From contig JBBPYR010000204.1 of NCBI GenBank assembly GCA_038199755.1, positions 1 through 62,244 of the forward strand: DNA of 62,244 nt, read 5' to 3'. Origin of the DNA: JBBPYR01 sp038199755 (GTDB taxonomy: Bacteria; Chloroflexota; Ktedonobacteria; Ktedonobacterales; Ktedonobacteraceae). The notes under the pieces are model-generated. The model was not told the DNA's origin and searched no databases. It was given only the letters and a program-made list of their open reading frames with translations. A program made the position numbers and the translations under genes. Positions 16,831 to 25,177 of this stretch are shown here, piece after piece (within the stretch, counting starts at the first letter, position 1; each line of letters begins with the position of its first letter).

Positions 16831-17628
16831 TTACCTGCTTCCCTGCAAAATATGCAGCGCATCATCCACACTGACATCACGGTGGACGAGAGCCACCAGA
16901 GCCTGTGTCATAGCGGTGGGGGAGGCCGCTTGCCAGACATTGCGACCAATGACAACACCGGCTGCACCAGCGTCGAGGGCATCACGAATAGAGGCCAAAA
17001 ATTCACGGTCACTGCGCGTTTTGGGTCCCCCTAAAACCAGAACTGGCACATAGCAGGAGCGAATGATCTTCTTGAAGCTTTCACGCTCGCCGGTAAAGAA
17101 GGTTTTGTTGATATCAGCGCCGTTTTCGGCGGCCATGCGGCATGCATCTGCCACAGCATCTACGGCACGGGCAGAGGGATGATCCTCGAAGCCATAGGGG
17201 AGAGCCTCAGCCATAACCGGAATGTTCCAACGGTGCGCTTCTGAAGCCAGGCGCGGGAAATAGATTGTCGAACCATGGCCATTCACGCTGCCCGGCATAT
17301 ACATAGCGGCGGCGGCATCAGCCCCGCTGCTGAGAATATCTTCAATGCCCAGAACGAGTTCTCGTGGCCGCTCCAGCAGAGGTGATGTGGCTCCATCACA
17401 GCGTATCAGCAAGCCAACATCTTTGAGTTGCCTGCTAAAATGACGGGCAATGCCAATACTGGTCAGGATGGCGTCAGCACCACCAGCGATGACCTGCTCA
17501 AGTACTTTCCCAGGGTTTTCAAAACCCGCAACAGCACCATCAGTAGTACCATGATCCATTGCCACCACCACAGAGCGCCCGTCCGCACCAAAAAGACGCT
17601 CAAAGCGTCTGCCTGTAATATCACTCAT
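16831..17628 (-). CDS. DhnA/LsrF-type class I aldolase
   Basis: TIM-barrel aldolase of 265 residues in the DeoC/FbaB/LsrF (DhnA) superfamily. AMDHGTTDGAV near residue 24, the Schiff-base lysine candidate Lys175 in ADINKTFFTG, LVLGGPKT and GAAGVVIGRNVWQ (phosphate binding) are all present. Relatives cleave fructose-1,6-bisphosphate or, as LsrF, thiolyse an AI-2-derived phosphate. Here it probably splits or rearranges a phosphorylated sugar made by the neighbouring kinases. ATG at 17628 has AAGGA six bases upstream; a GTG three bases earlier is less likely. It lies directly upstream of the FGGY kinase. Confidence 0.85.
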   Translation of the reverse strand: MSDITGRRFERLFGADGRSVVVAMDHGTTDGAVAGFENPGKVLEQVIAGGADAILTSIGIARHFSRQLKDVGLLIRCDGATSPLLERPRELVLGIEDILSSGADAAAAMYMPGSVNGHGSTIYFPRLASEAHRWNIPVMAEALPYGFEDHPSARAVDAVADACRMAAENGADINKTFFTGERESFKKIIRSCYVPVLVLGGPKTRSDREFLASIRDALDAGAAGVVIGRNVWQAASPTAMTQALVALVHRDVSVDDALHILQGSR

Positions 17629-17666
17629 CACAATCCTTCTTTCTGCACAAAAAACACCAAGTATGT

Positions 17667-18599
17667 CTAATAATTCCTGATTTGCACCTGCTGAAAATAG
17701 TGGTGCAGTGTATCAAGCGAAGGCAGATTATAATCAATATGCACAATTGTTCCCACTGAAAAGGCGGTCGCCAGACGCGCGCAATCAGTTAGGCTTAACC
17801 CTTGTATTTGCGCTGTCACGAGACCCGCGACCATGGCATCTCCTGCGCCAAAGGTCTTCTTCACCACGACGGTTGGAGGGGTGGCGATCAGCGTGGTGGT
17901 TTGCTCAACCAGCATCGCGCCCAATTTTCCCATAGAGACAACGACCAATTCAATATCTGCATTCAGGAGTCGATGCGCCGCTTGCTGAATCTCGGCTTCG
18001 GATGTCAAAGCATGGCCGACGAGATACTGTAGCTCCTCTATATTGGGCTTCAAGATCGTTGGGCCAGCTGAGATACCCGCACGCAAGGCCTCATCGCTGG
18101 TATCCAGGATGATACGCTTTTTTTGCTGCTTGAGTTGCGCGATGATAGTAGCATAGATCGTGATAGGCACGCGTGGCGGCAAGGAGCCAGATAAGACGAA
18201 CCAATCGCAAGAGTGCGTCAGTGTTTCAATTGCCTGAAAGAGGGTTTGCAGCGCTTCTGGAGGTGGCGGCTGGCCCGGCATGTTAATATCCGTTGTCTGC
18301 TGGTTGATGACATCAACGACCTTCACATTGATACGAGTATTGCCTGGGATGCGCACGAAACCATCGTCTATACCCTTGGCTGTAAAAAATTGCTCGAAGA
18401 TATCGACATTCGCCTGACCAAGATACCCTGTCACAGCAATATCATACCCGTAGTCGGCCAGAAATGAGGCAACATTGACACCCTTTCCACTGGCGTCAAA
18501 TCGAAGTTCCTGCGCTCGATTGACTCTATTTGGCTGAAAATGATCTACCATCACTGTCTGATCAATTGCCGGGTTAAGCGTCACTGTTGCTATCTTCAT
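17667..18599 (-). CDS. PfkB-family hexose-phosphate kinase (LacC/FruK type)
   Basis: Ribokinase-fold kinase of 310 residues. MKIATVTLNPAIDQTVMVDHFQP and ASGKGVNVASFLADYG are typical of 1-phosphofructokinase and tagatose-6-phosphate kinase. KKTFGAGDAMVAGL carries the catalytic Asp of the GAGD anion-hole motif. With the LacD-like aldolase two genes upstream, phosphorylation of a ketohexose phosphate to a 1,6-bisphosphate is the natural inference. AGGAAGG three bases before the ATG at 18599 decides the start; the frame upstream (to 18662) overlaps the next gene. Confidence 0.88.
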   Translation of the reverse strand: MKIATVTLNPAIDQTVMVDHFQPNRVNRAQELRFDASGKGVNVASFLADYGYDIAVTGYLGQANVDIFEQFFTAKGIDDGFVRIPGNTRINVKVVDVINQQTTDINMPGQPPPPEALQTLFQAIETLTHSCDWFVLSGSLPPRVPITIYATIIAQLKQQKKRIILDTSDEALRAGISAGPTILKPNIEELQYLVGHALTSEAEIQQAAHRLLNADIELVVVSMGKLGAMLVEQTTTLIATPPTVVVKKTFGAGDAMVAGLVTAQIQGLSLTDCARLATAFSVGTIVHIDYNLPSLDTLHHYFQQVQIRNY

Positions 18600-18612
18600 G
18601 AACCTTCCTATT

Positions 18613-19134
18613 TCAAGTGGATAGGTAGATAAGGCACAACGCCAGGCACTGCGCCAGATCATCGTCTGTATTGACTACCAGCTTTGGCTCGCGTATTGGC
18701 TCGAAGCTCGCTTTGATCGAAAGGTAAAGTGCATAGTCACGATTAGCCGCCACGTGCTGCTCTCCCACCGTTCCCTTGTGTTCTAGCCGTTGCTGTGCTG
18801 TCTCATCAGAACACCTGCACTCAATGATTTTGAGTGGTGTATCGAGTTCCCTTGCTAATTGTTCCAGAGCAGCGATCTGATACCTGCGTGAAAACGTTCG
18901 CCCGTCAAGAATGACATTCAGCGTGGGATTATTGCCTATCATGTAAGAGGCAACCTGAAACATAATCGCCATGCAAAAATCATCTTGCCGCGTGGAATAC
19001 TCGATCATGTGCATGGGAAAGAGCGCGGCCCGTATAACATCCTTGTCGAGTACTATGGCGGCACACGCGTCTGCCAGCGGGCGGCTTAGCGTGCTTTTTC
19101 CCGTTCCGGGCAAACCAGCCATAGCAATCAACAT
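18613..19134 (-). CDS. Small P-loop kinase-like ATPase (AAA_33)
   Basis: Protein of 173 residues with an N-terminal Walker A, MAGLPGTGKSTLSRPLA, and LDKDVIRAALFP, followed by ILDGRTFSR and an Arg-rich lid-like region (CRCSDETAQQRLEHK). It belongs with the AAA_33/zeta-toxin-like and gluconokinase-like P-loop phosphotransferases. Possible roles are phosphorylating a small metabolite of the pathway or a regulatory nucleotide. The ATG at 19134 has GAGGA at good spacing; a TTG two codons earlier is the alternative. It sits between the PfkB and LacD genes in the same operon. Confidence 0.75.
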   Translation of the reverse strand: MLIAMAGLPGTGKSTLSRPLADACAAIVLDKDVIRAALFPMHMIEYSTRQDDFCMAIMFQVASYMIGNNPTLNVILDGRTFSRRYQIAALEQLARELDTPLKIIECRCSDETAQQRLEHKGTVGEQHVAANRDYALYLSIKASFEPIREPKLVVNTDDDLAQCLALCLIYLST

Positions 19135-19161
19135 AGACAATTCCTCTGACTTATGACCCGA

Positions 19162-20211
19162 CTATGAACTGGCTGCTTCTACATTCGGGTTCGCTTGGCT
19201 GCCATAAATGGTCCACCACGGTTTTGCTCCATGGCTTAAGACGCTATTCAATGCCTGGATATTCTGCTTTCCCTCGTGTTCTAACCAGGTGCGTAGTCCT
19301 TGCGCGCCATCATGCACATAGACTGGTAGACCATCCTGCCAGGTTGCACGGCCACAGAGGACACCTGCGTAGGGAACCCCCGCTTCATTCGCTAGCGCGA
19401 GGGAGGAGAGGAAAAGCGCGTTGGTCACGCCAGCACTGAGGAAGATGAAAGGCACACGCGCTTCCGCCGCCACTGCGCGGAAGTGCTGCATGGCCTCGTC
19501 ACGCGTGTAGGCAGAAGGCCCACTTTGGTCAGGGCCTGCTACATATTTCATGTTCACGGGAATTTCCAGCTTGAGGACATCAACACCATAGCGTGCTTTA
19601 GAGAACTCTTGCGCTATTTTTGTGACCTTCTGAGGCTTTACCTGTGCGAAGGCTAGGCTCTTCTCATCACCGATACTATCGCTGTAGCTGACGATCTCCA
19701 GGAAAAAAGGAATATCATTGGCCTGGCATTCCGCGCCGATACGTTCTATAAAGACGTGTTTTACCGTGTTGATGGCCGTATCATCGTCGGGATCATAGTA
19801 GATCAACACTTTAACGGCATTTGCACCTGCCTCGACAATGCGCATGACAGACAACTCTGGCTCTAGATCGGGGAAGCGTCCCTTCGTCGTGGTGTCATAG
19901 CCTGTTAATTCATAGGCGAGGAGCAGACCAGTCTTGGCGGCGCGTTGTTTGGCTGCCGCTATACCATATTCAGGATCGAGGAGTATGGCACTGGCGTAGG
20001 GTGTTAGGACTTCAGATACCAGAGTCTTGAACTCCACAATTTCGGGTGCGGTCACATCTCGCCCCATAAGGGCGTTGAGAGCCTTCTTGATTGAGCCTCG
20101 CTGGTCGATGGCCAGTGCAGCAATGACGCCTTGTTCGTCAGATAAGGCCATCAGATGTTGGTATTTCCCAGAAGTTACTCTTTTGGGTAGAGATATTTTA
20201 TTTTCAGTCAC
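19162..20211 (-). CDS. lacD: LacD-type tagatose/fructose bisphosphate aldolase
   Basis: Class I aldolase of 349 residues cleaving tagatose-1,6-bisphosphate (often also fructose-1,6-bisphosphate) into dihydroxyacetone phosphate and glyceraldehyde-3-phosphate. LAIDQRGSIKKAL, ILLDPEYGI, YELTGYDTTTKGR, FFLEIVSYS and the Schiff-base candidate Lys214 in VDVLKLEIPVN match LacD. The related sulfofructose-phosphate aldolase YihT shares the fold, but no sulfosugar reductase or glycosidase was seen in the cluster. Start is GTG with only a weak ribosome site. Follows the lyxose-isomerase-like gene by about 70 bases. Confidence 0.88.
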   Translation of the reverse strand: MTENKISLPKRVTSGKYQHLMALSDEQGVIAALAIDQRGSIKKALNALMGRDVTAPEIVEFKTLVSEVLTPYASAILLDPEYGIAAAKQRAAKTGLLLAYELTGYDTTTKGRFPDLEPELSVMRIVEAGANAVKVLIYYDPDDDTAINTVKHVFIERIGAECQANDIPFFLEIVSYSDSIGDEKSLAFAQVKPQKVTKIAQEFSKARYGVDVLKLEIPVNMKYVAGPDQSGPSAYTRDEAMQHFRAVAAEARVPFIFLSAGVTNALFLSSLALANEAGVPYAGVLCGRATWQDGLPVYVHDGAQGLRTWLEHEGKQNIQALNSVLSHGAKPWWTIYGSQANPNVEAASS

Positions 20212-20283
20212 CTGTATGTTCGCTCGCTTTCTTTGCAGCCAATCAAATTCGTAGTATCTACAATATACCTCAGCACAGCATCT

Positions 20284-20832
20284 CTATTCCGAGACCTTCG
20301 TAAAACGAGAGATACGGGGATCAACAAACTGGTCAAACTCATCATAACTGGGACTCGAAAATTCGGAGACGATGGCCCCTTCATCTCCCGACTGGAACCA
20401 ATGCCAGGTGTTCGGCGGGATCGTGTACTGGTCGCCGGGGTGCAATTCAATCTCGTGAAAGGCTGTGTAATACGCTTCGCTGCCCTGCGGCACGTGTGCC
20501 TGGATAGTTTGACTCGGCTCGCCTTCAACATAGAGCCAGACGATGCCCCAACGACAACGAAACGTCTCCTGCTTGCCCGGATTCATCGCACTCAGCGGGG
20601 GATGGCGATGCTGCGCGCAGGTCTGCCGGGGCGTCATGACCAACTCTTTCGCACAGTACCGATCGTTGTTGATATAAATGACAAGCTCTAGGCCTGTACG
20701 CTCTAATTCGTTCAGATTAAAATCAACTACCTCAATTTGCTCCTGCTCTTGCGCTGTCAATACAATACCAGCTTGAGCCAGCATCTGCGTCGACCGCTCT
20801 TGCATTTGTCGTATCTGACTGTGAGTTAACAT
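20284..20832 (-). CDS. D-lyxose isomerase-like cupin
   Basis: Single-domain cupin of 182 residues matching D-lyxose ketol-isomerases (YdaE family), which interconvert D-lyxose and D-xylulose and often D-mannose and D-fructose. Probable Mn ligands are His75 and His77 (AQHRHPP), Glu89 (GKQETF) and His143 (PPNTWHWFQ). Its place between the transporter and aldolase/kinase genes suggests it performs the first step after uptake. GAGGAG nine bases before the ATG supports the start. Substrate is inferred from family only. Confidence 0.85.
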   Translation of the reverse strand: MLTHSQIRQMQERSTQMLAQAGIVLTAQEQEQIEVVDFNLNELERTGLELVIYINNDRYCAKELVMTPRQTCAQHRHPPLSAMNPGKQETFRCRWGIVWLYVEGEPSQTIQAHVPQGSEAYYTAFHEIELHPGDQYTIPPNTWHWFQSGDEGAIVSEFSSPSYDEFDQFVDPRISRFTKVSE

Positions 20833-20862
20833 AGCTGAAATCTCCTCAAGTTGCTGTCCGCG

Positions 20863-21696
20863 CTAACTGAATTCCTTTTCGTTCTCATCATGTGTGATAA
20901 TATGAATCTCTTCCGGGGCGTTTTGCATCTGCTTCAACACCTGTTTGTATTCAGCTCCAACCATCATGCCCACGACTTCATTCTCATTGGTGTCGCTGAC
21001 CCGTACCTCACCAGCTTTGCTGCCACGGCGCATCACAATCACGCGGTCTGCTACGGCAAAAACATCCTGCATGTTGTGACTAATCAGGAGAACGGGAACG
21101 CCTTGATTGCGCAGTGTGCGGATCAGTTCGAGCACTTTGAGTTGCTCTGGCACACCGAGCGCGGCAGTTGGTTCGTCCATAATCATTAAATGGGCCTTCC
21201 AGTAGACAGCGCGGGCAATTGAGACAGCCTGACGCTGACCGCCGGAAAGTTGGCGAATCGGACTGCGCAACTCGGGGATGCGGATATCTAATTGATCGAG
21301 TACTTGACGTGCCTCGCGCAGCATATAGGGACGATCAAGCACTCTAAGAAGACCAAGTTGATGGCGCATTTTCTCGCGGCCCAGAAAGATGTTTGCGCTG
21401 GCATCGAGATTTTCGCACAACGCTAGGTCCTGGTAGATCGTTTCGATCCCGCGCCGCCGCGCTTCTAACGGGGTGGCGAATGACACGGCTTCACCATTCA
21501 GAAGAATTTGGCCACCATCGGGTTTATAGGCACCGGAGATCATTTTGATGAGCGTTGATTTTCCCGCCCCGTTGTCACCGAGCAGCCCTACCACTTCGCC
21601 GGGGTGAATGTTCAAGCTGACATGATCTACCGCAATCAGGCCACCAAAGCGTTTATAGAGATCTTTGATTTGTAAGATCGGTTGTACATCGGCCAT
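20863..21696 (-). CDS. Ribose-type ABC transporter ATPase, single domain
   Basis: ATP-binding subunit of a CUT2-type sugar importer. Walker A GDNGAGKSTLI, signature LSGGQRQAVSIARA, Walker B LMIMDEPTAALG and the switch His (LLISHNM) are intact. It is 277 residues long, so it has one nucleotide-binding domain rather than the two fused domains of RbsA; such single-domain forms (FrcA-like) function as homodimers. GGAGAA precedes the ATG. It follows the permease gene by about 30 bases in the same operon. Confidence 0.92.
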   Translation of the reverse strand: MADVQPILQIKDLYKRFGGLIAVDHVSLNIHPGEVVGLLGDNGAGKSTLIKMISGAYKPDGGQILLNGEAVSFATPLEARRRGIETIYQDLALCENLDASANIFLGREKMRHQLGLLRVLDRPYMLREARQVLDQLDIRIPELRSPIRQLSGGQRQAVSIARAVYWKAHLMIMDEPTAALGVPEQLKVLELIRTLRNQGVPVLLISHNMQDVFAVADRVIVMRRGSKAGEVRVSDTNENEVVGMMVGAEYKQVLKQMQNAPEEIHIITHDENEKEFS

Positions 21697-21726
21697 GATG
21701 TGTTTCTCCTGTTCCCACTAACTGCT

Positions 21727-22821
21727 CTAGGCCAGATTCTTCTTGGCCTGATCGACCAGAACAGCTAGGATAATGACAGCACCCACGGCGATGAACTGCC
21801 AGAAGGGATTAATGCCCAGAAAGATCAGGCCATTCTGGATGATGGCAATGATGAGCGCGCCAATCACCGTGCCGATGACGGTTCCCTCTCCACCAAAGAG
21901 CGAGGCACCACCGATGATTACCGCCGCGATAGAGGTGAGGAGAAGTGGATCACCCACGTCCGCTGCCCCGTTGCTGAAGCGCAACGTATACAGCACACCC
22001 GCCAGGGAAGCCAAGAGCGCCGAGAGCATGTAAATGAAAATTGTGTGGCGAACGACGGGGATACCAGCACGCCGTGAAGCCTCTTCACTTCCCCCAACCG
22101 CGTAGGTATGTCTGCCAAAACGTGTCTGCGAGAGGAACCAGGCACAAATGAGGGTGACAATCACCATGAAGATCAAAGGGAAAGGAAGCAGTTGAATAAT
22201 CTGACTGGGGCGTACTCCATCCAGATTTGCGGGTAGGTGGAAAAAGCTAAATCGTCCATCGGGCAGGAAATACAAGAGATAGCTGTTGCCAATCTGTCCT
22301 ACGCCATTCGTCTGTATGCTCACAGGTTGCCCACCAGAGAGAATAAAGCCCGCGCCACGAGCAATGCCGTACATGCCCAGGGTAACAATGAACGGTGGGA
22401 CACGCAGTCGAGCTATAATCAGGCCATTCACGAGGCCAGGAATAATGCCAACGGCCAGACCAGCACCCAGGCCAGCCAGCACCACAACGAGGAGTGGCGC
22501 GCTACTGCCTATACTGCTCATCACCTGGGCGGCGGCAACCGAGGCGAGACCCATCACAAAGCCGACGGAGAGATCAATGCCTCCTGAAAGAATAACAAAC
22601 GTTTCCCCCAGCGCGATAATCAGCACGAGGGACATATCAGCCCCGATAGTTTGAAAGTTAAAGAGGTTGAGAAAACCCTGACCCGTAATCGCAAAGAAGA
22701 TAATCAGTATGATCAGAAATAGCCACGACCATCCCTTACTGACAATGTCAAGAGGCTTAATAGGTGTCTTCTCTGACAGTTTTTGATCTGTATCAGTAGT
22801 AGCTACATCGGATACTTTCAT
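21727..22821 (-). CDS. Ribose-type ABC transporter permease
   Basis: RbsC-like membrane subunit of 364 residues with about ten hydrophobic segments. LGETFVILSGGIDLSVGFVMGL and the coupling region VGGSEEASRRAGIPV are characteristic of the family. It forms the channel for the sugar delivered by the lipoprotein encoded upstream. AAGGAG six bases before the ATG is a strong ribosome site. A stable hairpin in the gap before it (22845-22869) probably tunes its expression relative to the binding protein. Confidence 0.93.
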   Translation of the reverse strand: MKVSDVATTDTDQKLSEKTPIKPLDIVSKGWSWLFLIILIIFFAITGQGFLNLFNFQTIGADMSLVLIIALGETFVILSGGIDLSVGFVMGLASVAAAQVMSSIGSSAPLLVVVLAGLGAGLAVGIIPGLVNGLIIARLRVPPFIVTLGMYGIARGAGFILSGGQPVSIQTNGVGQIGNSYLLYFLPDGRFSFFHLPANLDGVRPSQIIQLLPFPLIFMVIVTLICAWFLSQTRFGRHTYAVGGSEEASRRAGIPVVRHTIFIYMLSALLASLAGVLYTLRFSNGAADVGDPLLLTSIAAVIIGGASLFGGEGTVIGTVIGALIIAIIQNGLIFLGINPFWQFIAVGAVIILAVLVDQAKKNLA

Positions 22822-22844
22822 AGATCACTCCTTGATCTCTCCTA

Positions 22845-22869
22845 TGTCGGTGGCATTATGCCACCGACA
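22845..22869. promoter_or_regulatory. Intercistronic hairpin between binding protein and permease
   Basis: Perfect 11-bp stem TGTCGGTGGCA/TGCCACCGACA with loop TTA, no T-tract. It is placed 12 bases after the binding-protein stop codon and 23 bases before the permease ATG. In other binding-protein-dependent systems such stems protect the abundant upstream message or partly terminate transcription, giving more binding protein than permease. Confidence 0.75.
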
Positions 22870-22880
22870 CGTTACGTTAA

Positions 22881-23942
22881 CTAGCTACTCTTATAAATGG
22901 CGGCCTGTGAAGCCGGGTCGTTTACATTGGTCTTGTCGATGACAACATAGCCGGTGGCGTAGCGCTTCTGAATAGAACTGCTTTTACCCGTCAGCGCGTA
23001 CACGCCATATTGGACGGCGGTGCTGCCCATTTCAGACGGTTTCTGGGCAATGACGAGGTCGACCGCGCCATTATTGAGATCGGTGATTGCCCCTACAGGT
23101 GCGTCAAAATTAGCGATCTTGATCTGCCCTTGCTTGTTAGCATTCTTGACAGCTTGGGCGGCGCCCTCAGCACTGAACAGATTGGTGCCGAAGATGCCGT
23201 TGACCTGTGAGCCCTTATTACTGGATAACAATGCCGATACCTGCTGCGAAGCGGTCGCGGCACTATCGTTGTCATAATTCGAGCCAACGAGCTTGACCGC
23301 ACCATTGGTCGCTTGAATTGCTTGCACGCATCCCTGTTGCCGCTGATCGGTAGTGCTGATGCCAGGAGTCACATTCTCAATGTAGATCCCGCCTTTATTA
23401 CCGATGGCTTTGATAAGAGCCTGCCCCGCGATCATTCCTCCCTGCACATTATCGGAGCCAACGTAGGATAGTGGAAAGGTAACAGGGCCCTTGGCATAGT
23501 CGCCATCGCCAATAAAAGTATCGACAGAAATAACCTTGATGCCCGCGTTGTTCGCGTTCTGCAATGGCGCGATCATGGCTTGCTTATCGCAGGCGGCGAT
23601 GATCATCACGTCAACCTTCTTGGCGATGTAGGCATCAACAATCGGTGCTTGGAGCGTCGCGCTGAACTGGGCTGGTCCATCAACGAGGAGCTTCACCCCG
23701 AGTTTATCCGCCATCTCCTGCGCGCCCTTCTGCATGGTGACATAGAATGGGTCGCCCTTAACGCCTACGATTAGTACGAATGTATAGCTTGGGGTGCTCG
23801 TACCAGAGGATGAAGTGCTGCCTCCGGTTGAGGGTGTGCCGCCACATGCGGCCAGAAAGCTACTCCCGGCTAGAACTGCTACTGTGCCACTGAGAAATTG
23901 TCGGCGGCTAAGGGGGGAGTTCCCGATTTCTGGGTCTGCCAT
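22881..23942 (-). CDS. Sugar-binding lipoprotein of ribose-type ABC transporter
   Basis: Periplasmic-binding-protein-type I receptor of 353 residues anchored outside the membrane. The N-terminus has a twin-arginine signal (LSRRQFLSG) and lipobox FLAAC; a Gly/Ser/Thr-rich linker follows. The body resembles RbsB-like proteins (FVLIVGVKGDPFYVTMQKGAQEMA, VDVMIIAACDKQAMIAPL, GIFGTNLFSAEGAAQAVKNA). The specific sugar is unknown. AAGGAGGT seven bases before the ATG at 23942 fixes the start. It is first in the catabolic operon and is preceded by a consensus promoter with overlapping repeats. Confidence 0.93.
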   Translation of the reverse strand: MADPEIGNSPLSRRQFLSGTVAVLAGSSFLAACGGTPSTGGSTSSSGTSTPSYTFVLIVGVKGDPFYVTMQKGAQEMADKLGVKLLVDGPAQFSATLQAPIVDAYIAKKVDVMIIAACDKQAMIAPLQNANNAGIKVISVDTFIGDGDYAKGPVTFPLSYVGSDNVQGGMIAGQALIKAIGNKGGIYIENVTPGISTTDQRQQGCVQAIQATNGAVKLVGSNYDNDSAATASQQVSALLSSNKGSQVNGIFGTNLFSAEGAAQAVKNANKQGQIKIANFDAPVGAITDLNNGAVDLVIAQKPSEMGSTAVQYGVYALTGKSSSIQKRYATGYVVIDKTNVNDPASQAAIYKSS

Positions 23943-24098
23943 CTCAAGTACCTCCTTGAAAATAGTGTTTACCAACGATGTTTGTGAGTTAAGATCGCTA
24001 TGCTACAACGCTTATCCGCTAGCGTCTCCCTTCCACTTTGAAGGACTCTTCAAACCACCCAAAAAAGAAAAGCGTGCTCACCTCCTATTTTGATGATG

Positions 24099-24159
24099 TG
24101 ATTGAAATTGATTGAAATTGATTAATAGTAATTGTAAACAACTTTAGAAGCTTTGTCAA
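24099..24159 (-). promoter_or_regulatory. Promoter of sugar operon with overlapping operator repeats
   Basis: Read on the minus strand, TTGACA (24154-24159) and TACAAT (24131-24136) are separated by 17 bases, a near-consensus sigma-70 promoter. Immediately downstream, the plus strand carries two perfect 10-bp direct repeats ATTGAAATTG (24101-24120) and a partial third copy to about 24126. Their one-turn spacing over the start site is what a DeoR-type repressor would use to block transcription of the operon. Confidence 0.75.
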
Positions 24160-24209
24160 TGGCAGAAAAGAAGCACCAGCGGTAGCGATAGATGCATATT
24201 TGTATTTTC

Positions 24210-24240
24210 TTGTGGACATGTTATAATCAATTATAATCAA
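24210..24240 (+). promoter_or_regulatory. deoR-type regulator promoter embedded in operator repeats
   Basis: TTGTGG (24210-24215) and TATAAT (24232-24237) are 16 bases apart. The -10 lies inside two perfect 10-bp direct repeats TTATAATCAA (24221-24240). Their complement TTGATTATAA resembles the left-hand operator word TTGATTGAAA, so one regulator could bind both sites in opposite orientation and control itself and the sugar operon. Confidence 0.65.
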
Positions 24241-24283
24241 CTTTGATACGCTCTTGACAGTGAGCATCATACAGGAGTTCCCT

Positions 24284-25177
24284 ATGACGGAAGACACTTT
24301 GGATGATATACCCGGAAGTGTTCTCAGCACTGAGATGACAGGCGATGATGGACGTGCATTCCTTGCCATAGAACGGCGTATGAACATCGTGAAAGCCGTC
24401 AATACCCATAAATCGGCCACCGTTGCGGAAATCGCGGAATGGTTAGAGTCGTCGCCCGCGACAGTGCGGCGAGACCTTACCTGGCTTGATAAGCAAGGGT
24501 TGATTACGCGTACCCGCGGAGGTGCTATTGCTATCGATTATCCATCTCAAACGCTCTTGCGTAGGTCTGTACCGTCATATGAACAGCGACTGAATGAATA
24601 CATAGAAGAAAAGCAGGCCATTGGACAGTGCGCGGCGGAGCATGTTCATGATGGAGAAACCATCATCCTCGATGCCAGCTCGACAAACCATTATATACTT
24701 CCTTTTCTTGCAAAAAAGCGGGATTTGACAGTCATCACCAATTCTCTGTATATAAGCAAGGAGTTGATAGCGATAAGCGAGATAAATCCCAGTATGACCG
24801 TTATTTGCTCGGGTGGAACGCTCTTCATGCGTTCCTATTCGTTTATCGGTTTGATCGCTGAACATGCGCTGAGCCAATTCTACGTGGACAAGGCCTTTAT
24901 TGGTCTCCGTGGCATTTCTTCGCACCACGGGCTGACAAGTCCATTTTCAGAAGAGATCCCGGTCAAGCGTCAGATGATTAAGTGCGCACGCCAAGTCTAT
25001 ATTCTCGCCGATCATACAAAATTCAATATTACTCTTGCCAGCTTGATTGCGCCCATTAACGTCGTTCACACACTGATCACCGATGCCCATATTGCCCCCG
25101 AAATTGTTCGCCAAATGAGAGCTACTATTCCTCACGTGGTCATAGCCCCTCTCACTGAGAGCATTGAGAACGTTTAG
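24284..25177 (+). CDS. DeoR-family transcriptional regulator
   Basis: Sugar-operon regulator of 297 residues. The N-terminal helix-turn-helix (RRMNIVKAVNTHKSATVAEIAEWLESSPATVRRDLTWLDKQGLI in its pattern, residues about 30-75) includes the DeoR signature around ATVRRDL. It is followed by RTRGGAI and a DeoRC sensor domain (GETIILDASSTNHYI, LTVITNSLYISKEL, SGGTLFMRSYSFIG, KAFIGLRGIS), which binds a phosphorylated sugar. It probably represses the divergent transporter/catabolic operon through the repeats at 24101-24126 and 24221-24240. The ATG at 24284 has AGGAG at seven bases; an upstream in-frame TTG has none. Confidence 0.92.
   Translation: MTEDTLDDIPGSVLSTEMTGDDGRAFLAIERRMNIVKAVNTHKSATVAEIAEWLESSPATVRRDLTWLDKQGLITRTRGGAIAIDYPSQTLLRRSVPSYEQRLNEYIEEKQAIGQCAAEHVHDGETIILDASSTNHYILPFLAKKRDLTVITNSLYISKELIAISEINPSMTVICSGGTLFMRSYSFIGLIAEHALSQFYVDKAFIGLRGISSHHGLTSPFSEEIPVKRQMIKCARQVYILADHTKFNITLASLIAPINVVHTLITDAHIAPEIVRQMRATIPHVVIAPLTESIENV

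Noticed and set aside
16423..17034. 203-codon plus-strand ORF
   Set aside because: Antisense to the FGGY kinase and aldolase genes, which have clear motifs.
15315..23942. AI-2 (Lsr) uptake operon
   Set aside because: FGGY kinase, LsrF-like aldolase and Rbs-type transporter recall lsr, but LacD, PfkB and lyxose-isomerase-like genes, a DeoR rather than SorC/LsrR-type regulator, and absence of LsrG argue for general sugar catabolism.
15315..23942. Sulfoquinovose glycolysis cluster
   Set aside because: PfkB and LacD-like genes are compatible, but no sulfoquinovosidase, sulfolactaldehyde reductase/dehydrogenase or sulfonate exporter is present; the cysC-sat pair is far away.
24083..24091. AGGAGGTGAGC on the minus strand as ribosome site of a leader peptide
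   Set aside because: The only start codon (GTG) lies inside the Shine-Dalgarno itself, with no other start at workable spacing.
24254..24259. TTGACA as -35 box of the deoR-type gene
   Set aside because: Only 25 bases upstream of the ATG with no -10 at suitable distance; TTGTGG/TATAAT upstream fits better.
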